NCBI RefSeq assembly: GCF_003945765.1 | Contig: NZ_CP027712.1 | Coordinates: 4,836,001 to 4,900,000 of the forward strand | Direction of reading: 5' to 3' | Length of the DNA stretch: 64,000 nucleotides | Source of the DNA: Pseudomonas chlororaphis subsp. chlororaphis | GTDB lineage: Bacteria; Pseudomonadota; Gammaproteobacteria; Pseudomonadales; Pseudomonadaceae | Shown: positions 25,819-35,600 of the stretch, piece after piece | How positions within the stretch are numbered: position 1 is the stretch's first letter | Layout of the letters: each line of letters begins with the position of its first letter | The notes under the pieces: model-generated | The model's database searches: none | The model's input: the letters and a program-made list of their open reading frames with translations, nothing else | Told to the model about the DNA's origin: nothing | Program-made: the position numbers and the translations under genes

Positions 25819-26150
25819 GGAATGGGCAGACCTGATATTCAGGAAAAAGCCGCGAGCCGCTCGAACGTTTTTTTGCACCAACTTGGCACCGAAGGTCCTG
25901 TCGACCCAGGTATTACGACCCATTTTGGCGCGATGCTTTTGCGAGAGGGATGTATCGCTCGGGGTGTTTCCATAAGTGTTGATTTTTTAGGGTAAGGTTT
26001 TAGCTGCCAGGCAGCGCATCCTGCGCGCTTTCGGCGCAACCACCCGTGTTTACGCACCAGGACAAAGCAAAAGCTGTACCAGACAATTGCACTGAACCTT
26101 CGCGCAAGGCTCATACTCGAACCCTTCAGAACGCCACTACGGAGATAACC
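25819..26150. other. Intergenic region between amt and the YqjD-like operon
   Basis: These 332 bases lie between two divergent genes and must contain both promoters. A run of AT-rich sequence around 25930-26010 is likely the amt control region. I see no clear NtrC/sigma-54 element and no gene. A weak forward promoter-like pair, TTGCAC near 26085 and a CATACT-like box near 26112, may serve the operon at 26151. Confidence 0.45.
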
Positions 26151-26465
26151 ATGGCCAGCAAAACCACCAAGACAGCTCAAGAAACACTGATGGCGGACTT
26201 TCAGGCACTGGTCAGTGACACGGAACGTCTGCTGGAACACACCGCCACCCTGGCTGGCGACCAGGCAGACCAATTACGCACGCAGATTCACGACAGCCTG
26301 CTGCGCGCCCGCGAGACCCTGCAACTGACCGAACAATCGCTGCGCGAACGCGGCCAGGCGGCGGTCACCGCCACCGAAGACTATGTGCAGAGCAACCCCT
26401 GGCAAGCAGTGGGCATCGCGGCGGGCGTGGGCTTCCTGATCGGCCTGCTGGCGACCCGGCGCTGA
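26151..26465 (+). CDS. YqjD/ElaB-family (DUF883) membrane-anchored protein
   Basis: A 104-residue DUF883 protein: a long amphipathic helix (LMADFQALVSDTERLLEHTA to SLRERGQAAV) followed by VQSNPWQAVGIAAGVGF, the diagnostic C-terminal motif, and one membrane segment ending ATRR. E. coli YqjD and ElaB are inner-membrane tail-anchored proteins that bind ribosomes in stationary phase. GGAG lies before the ATG at 26151. It leads a three-gene operon with the next two genes, the yqjDEK order. Confidence 0.92.
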   Translation: MASKTTKTAQETLMADFQALVSDTERLLEHTATLAGDQADQLRTQIHDSLLRARETLQLTEQSLRERGQAAVTATEDYVQSNPWQAVGIAAGVGFLIGLLATRR

Positions 26466-26466
26466 T

Positions 26467-26853
26467 ATGGCTATCGATGAATCCGGCTCCACGGCGGGCC
26501 AAGGCTCTTCAACGCGGCGCCTGGGCGCTGCTTTCCTGGGTTTGTTGCACAGCCACGTCGAACTGTTCGGCATCGAGTTGCAGGAACAGAAAGCCAGAAC
26601 CGTCAGCCTGCTGCTGTTCGCCGGGCTGGCCCTGGTGTTCGCCCTGCTGCTGTTGATAGGCCTGTCGGCGCTGGTGCTGATCCTGTTCTGGGACACCTAT
26701 CGCCTGACCGCCATCATCGGGCTGTGCGTCTTCTATATGCTGGCGGCGCTGTTCTGCGCCCTGCGCCTGAAGGCGGCGATTTTCGACGAGTCCTCGCCCT
26801 TCCACGCCACCCTTGAAGAGCTGGCCAACGACAGGGAGCGCCTGCTGCCATGA
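26467..26853 (+). CDS. YqjE/phage-holin-like (DUF1469) membrane protein
   Basis: A 128-residue inner-membrane protein with two closely spaced membrane spans: VSLLLFAGLALVFALLLLIG through ALVLILF, and LTAIIGLCVFYMLAALFC. The N-terminal soluble segment LLHSHVELFGIELQEQKAR is typical of the YqjE/holin-superfamily III group. It begins one base after the preceding stop and overlaps the next gene by four bases. Its function is unknown; the phage-holin name refers only to fold similarity. Confidence 0.88.
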   Translation: MAIDESGSTAGQGSSTRRLGAAFLGLLHSHVELFGIELQEQKARTVSLLLFAGLALVFALLLLIGLSALVLILFWDTYRLTAIIGLCVFYMLAALFCALRLKAAIFDESSPFHATLEELANDRERLLP

Positions 26854-27191
26854 GCCTGCCGGACATCCCGCAAACCAACTCCCGGCGCGAGATGCGCAAG
26901 GCGCTGATCCGCCTGCGCATGGAAATGCACCGCCAGGAAATCCGCCACGAATCCCATCAACTGCTGCAACCCTTGCAGCGGGTCCGTGGCCTTGGCCAGA
27001 GCTGGCAACAGGGCTTGGGCATCAAGCACGCGCCGTTGTGGGGCGTGGCTGCCGTGACCCTGTTGGGGTTTCTCACCGGCAAAGGCGCCAAGAGCGGCAG
27101 CGTCAGAAACTTCGCCCGGCTGGTGCGGCTCAGCGCCGGCCTGTTGCCGCTGATCAAGCTGGTCATGCAAGGTTCTTCGAACAAGCACTGA
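26850..27191 (+). CDS. YqjK-like basic protein
   Basis: A 113-residue protein, third in the yqjDEK-type operon, starting in an ATGA overlap with its predecessor. It begins with a strongly charged helix (REMRKALIRLRMEMHRQEI) and has one hydrophobic segment (APLWGVAAVTLLGFLTG) followed by basic residues. No enzyme motif is seen. It is probably membrane-associated and acts with the two genes before it. Confidence 0.85.
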   Translation: MSLPDIPQTNSRREMRKALIRLRMEMHRQEIRHESHQLLQPLQRVRGLGQSWQQGLGIKHAPLWGVAAVTLLGFLTGKGAKSGSVRNFARLVRLSAGLLPLIKLVMQGSSNKH

Positions 27192-27329
27192 GCCGGCGCC
27201 ATCTGGCTGCATTCTTGCAATCATTCCCGCAATAGCTGCGCATCCGACCTCTCCCACGAGAGGTCGGGTCGTGCCTGCCTGTTGCGTCGGCGCAGCGCCA
27301 GAATCAACAAGATCAACCAAGGAGGCCCC

Positions 27330-28493
27330 GTGATCGACGGGCAACCGCTTGCCTGCTTTCAACCCTTCATCGACACCGCCACCGGCCGTATTGCCGGCGT
27401 CGAAGCCCTGGGCCGCCTGCGCCAACCGAACGGCCAACTGCTGTCGGTCGGCCCATTGTTCAACGATCCCCGGACCTCCTCGAGCGCCCTGCGGCGGCTC
27501 GACCGGCTGATTCGCGCCGACGCCCTGGGCCGCCTGCATGAAGCACCCGCCGACTGGTTCCTGAGCATCAACATCTCGCCCCGCTGGATCAGCCGCCTGC
27601 GCGCCGGCCAGCCCTTGCCGAGCCTCAGGCAATTGCAGCAACAGGGCGTCGATCCGCGGCGCGTGGTCTTCGAAATCACCGAACTGAGCGGCAACAGCCA
27701 GCGCCTGAGCGAAGTGGTGGCGCGCTACCGCGAAGTCGGCGTGCGGATCGCCATCGACGACTTCGGTGCCGGCTACTCCCAGCTCGACCGGGTGCTGGCC
27801 CTGCAACCGGACATTCTCAAGCTCGACATGCGCCTGTTCCAGGCCGCGGCCCGTGGCGGGCCCAGCAGCGACGTGGTCAAGGCCCTGGCGCAAATGGCCG
27901 AGAAAACCGGCTGCTGGATCATCGCCGAGGGGGTCGAGAGCGAAACCGAACTCAACTTCGCCCTGGAATGCGGTTCGCGGTATGTCCAAGGTTTTCTGTT
28001 TGCCCGGGCCGAGCAGGCGTTCTTCGCCAGCGATGCTTTCGTCGCGCCTTTTGCCCGGGTGCGCCAGCGCTATGTGCAACAGAAACTGGCCGAGCACGAA
28101 CGCCTGATGCAGATGCGCCAGCAACTCGCGGAGCTGATGACCCTGCTGCAGGACTGGGCCCAGGCCCGGGCCCCGATCGAACGGCTGCCCCAGCTGGATG
28201 CCTTTCCCTGGTTGCTGCGTTTCTATCAGTGTGATCGCCACGGCACCCAGCTGACGCCGAACCTGGAATGGCGCCACGACCGCTGGCAGGCCGACCACAG
28301 CTACGTCGGCCACAACTGGTCGTGGCGCCCGTACTTCTATCACCTGCTGGCCGAAGGCTGGGACGAGCGGCGGCTGACCCTGTCGAACACCTACCGCGAC
28401 GCCACCAGCAACCAGTACTGCCTGACCGCCGGGCAGTTCTTCGACAATGGCCAGCGCCTGCTGTTGATCGATATCGATGCCGCGGGGCTTTAG
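27330..28493 (+). CDS. Cyclic-di-GMP phosphodiesterase, EAL plus YkuI_C domain
   Basis: A 387-residue protein with an N-terminal EAL domain and a C-terminal YkuI_C (PAS-like) domain from about residue 250. EAL catalytic features are present: GVEALGRLRQ, SINISPRW, VFEITELSG, AIDDFGAGYSQLD, LKLDMRL, and IIAEGVESETEL. The C-terminal domain shows FYQCDRHGTQLTPN, GHNWSWRPYF and SNTYRDATSNQYCLTAGQFF. The GTG at 27330 has a perfect AAGGAGG; the longer frame from 27282 is less likely. It should hydrolyse c-di-GMP, and the YkuI_C domain probably senses a ligand. Its stop codon TAG coincides with the start of a MITE. Confidence 0.9.
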   Translation: MIDGQPLACFQPFIDTATGRIAGVEALGRLRQPNGQLLSVGPLFNDPRTSSSALRRLDRLIRADALGRLHEAPADWFLSINISPRWISRLRAGQPLPSLRQLQQQGVDPRRVVFEITELSGNSQRLSEVVARYREVGVRIAIDDFGAGYSQLDRVLALQPDILKLDMRLFQAAARGGPSSDVVKALAQMAEKTGCWIIAEGVESETELNFALECGSRYVQGFLFARAEQAFFASDAFVAPFARVRQRYVQQKLAEHERLMQMRQQLAELMTLLQDWAQARAPIERLPQLDAFPWLLRFYQCDRHGTQLTPNLEWRHDRWQADHSYVGHNWSWRPYFYHLLAEGWDERRLTLSNTYRDATSNQYCLTAGQFFDNGQRLLLIDIDAAGL

Positions 28494-28647
28494 GGTCTGT
28501 ACGAAAAGTCGGCGAGCGAAGGTCAGGCAAGGCAAAAACAGGCGAGGAACGGCCGGGGTCGCGTTCGACTTTAGGGGCCTAAATGAGCATTCCGAGCCTG
28601 TTTTTAACGCAGCATGGCCGAGCGCAGCCACTTTTCGTACAGAGCCT
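28492..28647. mobile_element. Non-autonomous MITE, about 155 bp
   Basis: Terminal inverted repeats AGGGTCTGTACGAAAAGT (28492-28509) and, at the other end, ACTTTTCGTACAGAGCCT (28630-28647) match at 17 of 18 positions. A TA (possibly TAG) duplication flanks it. Inside, AGGCAAAAACAGGC and GCCTGTTTTT form a second inverted match, so the whole element folds as an imperfect hairpin. No transposase is present. It must be moved by an IS of the type using TA targets. It lies between the EAL gene and dgt and overlaps the EAL stop. Confidence 0.82.
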
Positions 28648-28750
28648 AGTGGCGTGCGTGGTCAGCCCCGTTATTCAGCGTGTTCCCCTTGCAGGCGCTG
28701 ACGCGAACCGGGAAGCTAGCCCATCAGTCATTCGACGGAGAGACCACGCC

Positions 28751-30082
28751 TTGGATTGGCATACCCTGCTTACCCGCGAACGCCTCGGAAAGCCGCTGCA
28801 CAGCCCTGAAGAGCTGGGCCGCAGCCCCTTCCACAAGGACCACGACCGCATCATCTTCTCCGGTGCCTTCCGCCGCCTTGGCCGCAAGACCCAGGTGCAC
28901 CCGGTGTCCAGCAACGACCACATCCACACGCGCCTGACCCACTCCCTGGAAGTCAGCTGTGTCGGTCGCTCCCTGGGCATGCGGGTCGGCGAGACCATTC
29001 GCGACGCCCTGCCCGAGTGGTGCGAACCCAGCGACCTGGGGATGGTGGTGCAATCGGCCTGCCTGGCCCACGACATCGGCAACCCGCCGTTCGGCCACTC
29101 CGGCGAAGACGCGATCCGCCACTGGTTCCAGCAGGCCGCCGGGCGCGGCTGGCTGGACGCCATGCACGAAAACGAGCGCAACGACTTCCTCAACTTTGAA
29201 GGCAATGCCCAGGGGTTCCGGGTGCTGACCCAACTGGAATACCACCAGTTCGACGGCGGCACGCGGCTGACCTACGCCACCCTCGGCACCTACCTGAAGT
29301 ACCCCTGGACCGCGCGCCACGCCGACTCCCTGGGCTACAAGAAGCACAAGTTCGGCTGCTACCAGAGCGAATTGCCGTTGCTCGAACAGATCGCCACCAA
29401 GCTCGGCCTGCCGCAACTCGAGGAGCAACGCTGGGCCCGCCATCCGCTGGTGTACCTGATGGAAGCCGCCGATGACATCTGCTATGCCCTGATCGACCTC
29501 GAGGACGGGCTGGAGATGGAGCTGCTCGACTATGCCGAAGTCGAGTCGCTGCTGCTCGGGCTGGTGGGCGACGACCTGCCGGAAACCTATCGCCAGCTCG
29601 GCCCGCGGGACTCGCGCCGGCGCAAGCTGGCGATCCTGCGCGGCAAGGCCATCGAGCACCTGACCAACGCCGCCGCCCGGGCCTTCGTCGAACAGCAGGA
29701 CGCCCTGCTCAGCGGCACCCTGCCGGGCGATCTGGTGGAGCATATGCACGGCCCGGCCAAGCGTTGCGTGCTCAATGCCAAGGACATTGCGCGCAAGAAG
29801 ATCTTCCAGGACAAGCGCAAGACCCTGCACGAGATCGGCGCCTACACCACCCTGGAAATCCTCCTCAATTCGTTCTGCGGCGCCGCGCTGGAACAGCACG
29901 GCGGACGCACGCCGTCGTTCAAGAACCGGCGGATTCTCGACCTGCTGGGCAACAACGCGCCGGATCCGAACGGCTCGCTGCATGCCTCCTTCCTGCGCAT
30001 GATCGACTTCATCGCCGGCATGACCGACAGCTACGCCAGCGAAATGGCCCGGGAAATGACCGGGCGTTCCAGCCCGCAATGA
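28751..30082 (+). CDS. dgt: Deoxyguanosinetriphosphate triphosphohydrolase (dGTPase)
   Basis: A 443-residue dGTPase. HD-type metal motifs are [17 protein letters not shown] and [19 protein letters not shown], with [18 protein letters not shown] later. It removes triphosphate from dGTP and other dNTPs. The start is placed at TTG 28751, with GGAGAG upstream, where homologous proteins begin ([15 protein letters not shown]); the longer open frame from 28583 reads through the MITE and is an artefact. Thus the MITE sits upstream of dgt and may supply or interrupt its promoter. Confidence 0.9.
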   Translation: MDWHTLLTRERLGKPLHSPEELGRSPFHKDHDRIIFSGAFRRLGRKTQVHPVSSNDHIHTRLTHSLEVSCVGRSLGMRVGETIRDALPEWCEPSDLGMVVQSACLAHDIGNPPFGHSGEDAIRHWFQQAAGRGWLDAMHENERNDFLNFEGNAQGFRVLTQLEYHQFDGGTRLTYATLGTYLKYPWTARHADSLGYKKHKFGCYQSELPLLEQIATKLGLPQLEEQRWARHPLVYLMEAADDICYALIDLEDGLEMELLDYAEVESLLLGLVGDDLPETYRQLGPRDSRRRKLAILRGKAIEHLTNAAARAFVEQQDALLSGTLPGDLVEHMHGPAKRCVLNAKDIARKKIFQDKRKTLHEIGAYTTLEILLNSFCGAALEQHGGRTPSFKNRRILDLLGNNAPDPNGSLHASFLRMIDFIAGMTDSYASEMAREMTGRSSPQ

Positions 30083-30838
30083 CCCGCCGTCGAGCGGCTA
30101 CCTCGCGTTATCGAGGTGGCCGTTCGAACGGTTTCTCGTGAGTCGACAACTAAGGGATTCCCCTAGTCTGTTGTAAGGCAGTAACCGGACACCGCCGTTA
30201 CTTCAACTTTGACATCCCGGCCATTTCACACTGCATTGAGAGTGCCGTTCACTTCCAGCAAGTTCGCCAGGCGCCATCCAGATCGACAATATTCCACGCA
30301 ACCGCACCCAGCTAGAGCACTTGCTCTATAACTAGCGATATTGGCCGATACATGCCGTCCGACAAGCAAGCCAACTAGGCTGAATTAAACAGATCGTTAA
30401 CGACACAACCAAACATCCTACCTTTACCTTTCGATACATCTGCCTAGCCTTCAGGCAGAAACCCTTGCAGCACAAGGCCCCTACGGATCCCCCACGATTA
30501 CAAATTCCGTACAAATCGACTTTATCGTTTCCGCTAGTCTCGAACCGTAATGGGTTAACCAGGATTAATTTCACTCCGCGACAGATCGTTCCCCTTTCAT
30601 GACCCTGCCCGAATGATCGGTGCAAAAAACAAATAGCAAGCGAACTAAGTACCCACACTAAAACTTCGGCTTCACCTGTTAGTTCAGCAGGCATTTGCAA
30701 AATAATTTCACCCCTCGCTGTAACAAAGAGCACGCCCAGGACTCAAGCGTCAAAATGGAAGTGAGTACACGGAATGAATCCGTGTCGATAAGTTGTTCCC
30801 GCACTTCCTCATCCGTTTTCCACTATTAAGGATGTCGA
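30083..30838. other. Non-coding, AT-richer region upstream of the two-partner secretion genes
   Basis: No supported gene is found in 756 bases. An open frame on the reverse strand at 30332-30733 lacks recognisable domain content and codon bias and is not called. The region is visibly richer in A and T than flanking genes. It carries the TAAGGGATTCCCCTA motif at 30151. It presumably holds the tpsB promoter, whose size is unusual for this chromosome. Confidence 0.6.
30151..30165. promoter_or_regulatory. Near-palindromic motif TAAGGGAWTCCCCTA, copy 2
   Basis: TAAGGGATTCCCCTA is almost identical to the copy at 13129-13143, differing only in the central base; the surrounding 17-mer is palindromic at 15 of 17 positions. 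It lies 69 bp after dgt and 674 bp upstream of tpsB. Whether it acts on tpsB or on an unseen RNA is unknown. Confidence 0.45.
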
Positions 30839-32563
30839 GTGCCCTATACGTCCTCAAGTCACCCAAGCTGTCACTCTGGCCTGCGCGGCTGGTTGCTGCT
30901 CTCGCTGCTGGCCGGGGCCCTGCCCGTGGCCGCCGCCGATATGCCACAACCGGGTCAGGAAGCCCTGCGCCTGCAGCAACAGCAACAGCGCGACCTGCAA
31001 CAACTGCAGCTGGAACAGCGCCAGCGCCAGTTGCAGCGCGGCAGCTTCGGTACGCCGGCGGTGACTCCCACCGAAACCGCCCACGGTGGCGAGGATGAAC
31101 AGTGCTGGGCCCTGAGCGGCACGCGGATCGCCGGTGTCACGCTGTTCAAGAAAGACCGGCTGAACCGCCAGCTCGAACCCTATATCGCGCCCTGCATGGG
31201 CGTGAACGGGATCAACCGTCTGTTGGCGCAGATCACCCGGATCTATGTCGAGGCCGGTTACATCGCCAGCCGCCCGTACCTGAGCAGCGCCCCCGCCGCT
31301 GGCCATTCGCTGGATATCGTGGTCGACGAAGGGTATGTCGAGGCCGTCGAGCTGGCCGACCAAAGCCTGCCGGTTTCCCTGGCCGGAGCCTTTCCCGGCA
31401 TGCTCGGCGAACCGCTGAACCTGCGCGACCTGGAACAGGGCCTGGACCAGCTCAATCGCCTGCGCTCCCTCGACCTGACCGCCGATATCGCCCCCGGCAG
31501 CCAGCCCGGCGCCTCGCGGATCATCCTGCGCTCGCGCAGCAGCGGCGCTTCGCGCTGGGCCCTGGGGCTGGGTGTGGATAACCTCGGCAGCGCCAGTACC
31601 GGGCGCGATCGCAACTCCGTCAACCTGAGCCTCGACAGCCCGCTGCAACTCAACGACGCGCTCAACCTCAACTTCAGCGACACCCTCAATCACGGTCCGC
31701 GCTACAGCCGCAGCGCCAGCGTTTTCTACTCGATCCCCTACGGCTACTGGACCTACAGCCTGTTCGCCAGCCATGCCGAGTACCGTGCGCCGTTCAAGCT
31801 CAGCAGCGTGACCTTCTACAACAGCGGGCGCACCGACCTGCTCAGCCTGCGTGCCGACCGCGTGCTGTGGCGCGACCAGGGCCACCAGTTGAGCGCCAAC
31901 CTGCAACTGGCCCACAAGGATGTCGACAGCTACCTGGAGAAGGTCCGCCTGGGCATCCAGAGCCCGACCCTGACCGTGGCCGAAGCCGGGCTCAACCTGT
32001 TCTGGCTCGACAGCGCGGTGTGGAACCTCGACGTCAATTATGCCCAGGGCCTGACCTGGTTCGGCGCCGACCGCGACTCGCAACAGGTGCAGAAAAACCT
32101 GCCGCAGGCGCAGTTCCGCAAGTACCGCGCCAGCCTCAGCCAATGGCGCAATGGCCGCTTCGGCAGCCAGCCCTGGCAGTGGCAGAGCCAGTTGTCACTG
32201 CAGTACAGCCCCGACCCGCTGCCGGCCATCGAACAACTGCTGGGCACCGACGACTCCGCCGTGCGCGGCTATCGAGAAAACAGCGCCTCGGGCGCCATCG
32301 GCGGGATCTGGCGCAACACCCTGCACCTGCCGTTGCAGAACGATCTGCCGGTCAAGCTGACCCCGCGCCTGGCCTTCGACCACGGCCGGATCAAGGCGCA
32401 AGAGGGAGCCAGCAGCGAGCGCCTGAGCAGCGCCAGCATCGGCCTGAACCTGAGCTGGAAGAACGTGCAAGTCGACGTCGACTACCAGCACAGCCTGGAA
32501 ACACCCGACCGTTTCCACCATGAATCGCCCACCTGGCTGACCCGCCTGAGTGTGCAGATCTGA
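30839..32563 (+). CDS. TpsB outer-membrane transporter (FhaC/ShlB type)
   Basis: A 574-residue two-partner secretion pore. A signal peptide (WLLLSLLAGALPVAAA) is followed by a Gln-rich helix of about 30 residues, as in the plug helix of FhaC. A POTRA region comes next (about residues 85-220, with ITRIYVEAGYIASRPYL and LDIVVDEGYVEAVEL). The last 350 residues form a 16-strand barrel with the Omp85 loop-6 signature DDSAVRGYRENSASG. It begins at a GTG with AAGGA upstream. It exports the adjacent TpsA across the outer membrane. The order tpsB-tpsA with a 111-bp gap suggests one operon. Confidence 0.92.
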   Translation: MPYTSSSHPSCHSGLRGWLLLSLLAGALPVAAADMPQPGQEALRLQQQQQRDLQQLQLEQRQRQLQRGSFGTPAVTPTETAHGGEDEQCWALSGTRIAGVTLFKKDRLNRQLEPYIAPCMGVNGINRLLAQITRIYVEAGYIASRPYLSSAPAAGHSLDIVVDEGYVEAVELADQSLPVSLAGAFPGMLGEPLNLRDLEQGLDQLNRLRSLDLTADIAPGSQPGASRIILRSRSSGASRWALGLGVDNLGSASTGRDRNSVNLSLDSPLQLNDALNLNFSDTLNHGPRYSRSASVFYSIPYGYWTYSLFASHAEYRAPFKLSSVTFYNSGRTDLLSLRADRVLWRDQGHQLSANLQLAHKDVDSYLEKVRLGIQSPTLTVAEAGLNLFWLDSAVWNLDVNYAQGLTWFGADRDSQQVQKNLPQAQFRKYRASLSQWRNGRFGSQPWQWQSQLSLQYSPDPLPAIEQLLGTDDSAVRGYRENSASGAIGGIWRNTLHLPLQNDLPVKLTPRLAFDHGRIKAQEGASSERLSSASIGLNLSWKNVQVDVDYQHSLETPDRFHHESPTWLTRLSVQI

Positions 32564-32674
32564 GGTTCCGCGAACCGTGCATCAGCCTGAAAAAAACAGC
32601 CGAGCCTGAACACCACAGCAGCGTTGCAACGAACAACGCGCACTGCCACTCGGCCCACACATAGAGAGCTTCTT

Positions 32675-35600
32675 ATGCCCGACAACACATCTGTGTTTCA
32701 CCTGTCCCCCAGGGGCAAACTGCGCCTGGCCATCGCCAGCCTGCTTCTGGTCTCCCATCTGCCGCAGGCGCTGGCCGGCGGCATCACCGTGGCCCCGGGC
32801 CCGGGCGGCATCCCGCAGCTGCAGAACCAGAACGGGGTGCCTATCGTCAACATCGTCGCGCCCAATGGCGCCGGGCTCTCCCATAACCAGTTCCTCGACT
32901 ACAACGTCGATCGCCAGGGCGTGGTGCTGAACAACGCCCTGCAAGCCGGCGCCTCGCAACTGGCCGGGCAGCTGGCTGCCAACCCGCAGTTCCACGGCCA
33001 GGACGCCAGCGTGATTCTCAACGAGGTGATCAGCCGCAACGCCTCGGCGCTCAACGGCACCCAGGAGATCTTCGGCCGCGCCGCCGACTATGTGCTGGCC
33101 AACCCCAACGGCATCTCGGTCAACGGCGGCAGCTTCATCAATACGCCGAACGCCAGCCTGCTGGTCGGCCGCCCCGAGCTCAACGACGGCAAGCTGCAAG
33201 CCCTGAGCACCCGTGACGCCAAGGGCCAGTTGACGGTCGAGGGCCGAGGCCTGAGCAACACCAAGGGCAGCATCAACCTGATCGCCCCACGCATCGACAG
33301 CCAGGGCGACCTTACGGCCGGCGACCAGCTCAACCTCACCGTCGGGCGCAACCGCGTGGACCCGGCCAGCGGCAAGGTGCTCAGCACCGACCCGGCCGGT
33401 AACACCCAGGAGCAGCGCATCGACGCCAGCCTGTTCGGCGCCATGCAGGCCGGACGCATCAACATTGTCAGCACCGCCGAAGGCGCGGGCGTGCGGGTCG
33501 GCGCGGTGCAGGTCAAGGGCGACAACGGGGTGAATATCGCCTCCGCCGGCGACCTGCACATCAGCGGCCAAGCCAGGCCCGACAGCCTCGACGCCACCCG
33601 TGCCGGCGTGCACAGCAGCCAGGGCGACGTGCAGTTGCGCAGCGGCCAGGACCTGACCCTCGCCGCCACCGATGTCAGCGCTCGCGACATCAAGCTCGAC
33701 GCCGGGCGCAACCTCACCCTGAGCGCCATCGAAAGCCGCAAGCTCCAGGAAAAGCGCGAGCAGTGGCACAACAGCACCATCGGCATCACCTGGGAAACCT
33801 ACGACCGTACCCTGACCGACAGCGACAGCCGTCAACACGGCAACCAACTGACCGCCCGCCGCGATGCCGAGCTCAAGGCCCGCGCCAACACCGAAATCCA
33901 GGCCAGCCAGATCAAGGCGGAAAAAAACCTGACGGTCGACAGCGGTGCCGACCTGCGCCTGACCGCCGCCACCGAAACCCACGAACAACGCGATCAGGGC
34001 CGGCACCGCAAGCACCTGTGGAAAGCCGACTGGGACAAGTCCAGCAGCGAGCAACGCAGCATCACCAGCCAACTGGAGGCTGGCGACGACCTGCAACTGA
34101 CCAGCGGCAAGCAACTGCAACTGCAGGGCGCCGAACTGGCTAGCACCAATATCCAGCTGACCGGGCGCCAAGTGGACATCACCAGCGCCAGCCGCACCCA
34201 GAGCAACAGCGACAAGTCCTACTCCGGCGACCTGGTCGGGGGCAGCTTCTTCGGCAAGAACGGCGACGGCGACAAGGGCAAGACCCTGAACAAGGGCAGC
34301 AAGGTCAATGCCAAGGGCGACCTGATCGTCAAGGCCGACGAAGTCCGCATCAGCGGCAGCCAGGCCCGTGGCGGCAAGCAGGCCAGCGTGATCAGCGAAA
34401 ACGGCTCGCTGATCATCGACGGCGTGCAGGACCGCTCCCACGACAACAGCTACAGCAAGGACAGCAAGTTCTTCGGCATCACCAAGGACGAAAGCCGGCA
34501 GAACCGCAAAGACAGCACCACCGTCACCAGCGACCTGCGCTCGGACAGCAACCTCGAGCTTAAAAGCACCCAGGACATCGCCATCAGCGGCGCCCAGGTG
34601 GCCGCGACCGGCGAGCTCAAGGCCGAGGCCAGCGGTGACATCAAGATCGACTCGGCGCAAAACAGCTCGCAGAGCGAAAGCACCACCCACACCCGTGGCT
34701 TCGACGCCTACGCCAAGGAAAATGCCCCGGGCACCCGGCAATACCGCGCCGGCGTGCGTTACGAAGACCAGCAGAAAACGGTCAAGACCGACGACACCCA
34801 GCAACAGGGTTCGAGCCTCAGCGGCGGCAGCCTGCAAGTCGCAGCGGGGGGCAACCTGAGCGTCAAGGGCGGCAACCTGAAAGCCACCCACGGCGATGCC
34901 AGCCTCAGCGGCCAGCAGGTCGAGTTGCTGGCCGATCACGACCAAAAGAGCAGCAGCACCGACACCCGCACCACCGGCGGCGGTTTCTACTACACCGGCG
35001 GCCTGGACCGCGCCGGCAACGGTGTGGAGTTCGCCCACAGCAGTACCCAGGACACCCGCGATACCCGCACCGCCAACACCACCGGCATCAATGCCACCGG
35101 CAACCTGACCATCAAGGCCGGCAACGCCCTGGTGACCGAGGGGGCCCAGGTCAAGGCCGGCGACAAGCTGCTAGTGAAGGCCGAGCAGGTCGACAACCGC
35201 GCGGCGCACGACAGTGAGTCCACCAGCCACAAGGAAAACACCTGGAGCGCCGATATCGGCGCCAACGTCGAATACAAGGGCCTGACCCGCCCGGTGGAAA
35301 AAGCCATCGAAGGCGTGGCCCAGCGCAAGTTCCATCAACCGGGCCTGCTCGATGCCCTGGAACAACCCAATGTTGGCCTGGATGTGGAAGTCGGCCACCA
35401 GAACAAACAGCGCACCGAGCAAGGCAGCACCGCCGTGGTCAGCCAGTTCACGGGTGGCCAGGTCGAGGTCAAGGTCGCCGGCCAACTGCAGGATGAAGGC
35501 AGCCGCTACGAGGCGACTCAAGGCGCGCTGAAGATCGACGCTGGCAGCCAGGTGGCCAAGGCCGCCAGCGATACCCACAGCAGCAGCGAGCAGGCGCTGG

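Noticed and set aside
28583..28750. Dgt starting at the ATG at 28583
   Set aside because: That extension reads through the MITE sequence. Family homology and a GGAGAG ribosome site place the start at TTG 28751.
30332..30733. Reverse-strand frame of 133 residues in the region before tpsB
   Set aside because: No ribosome site, odd composition rich in Cys, no recognisable domain; treated as chance frame in AT-richer DNA.
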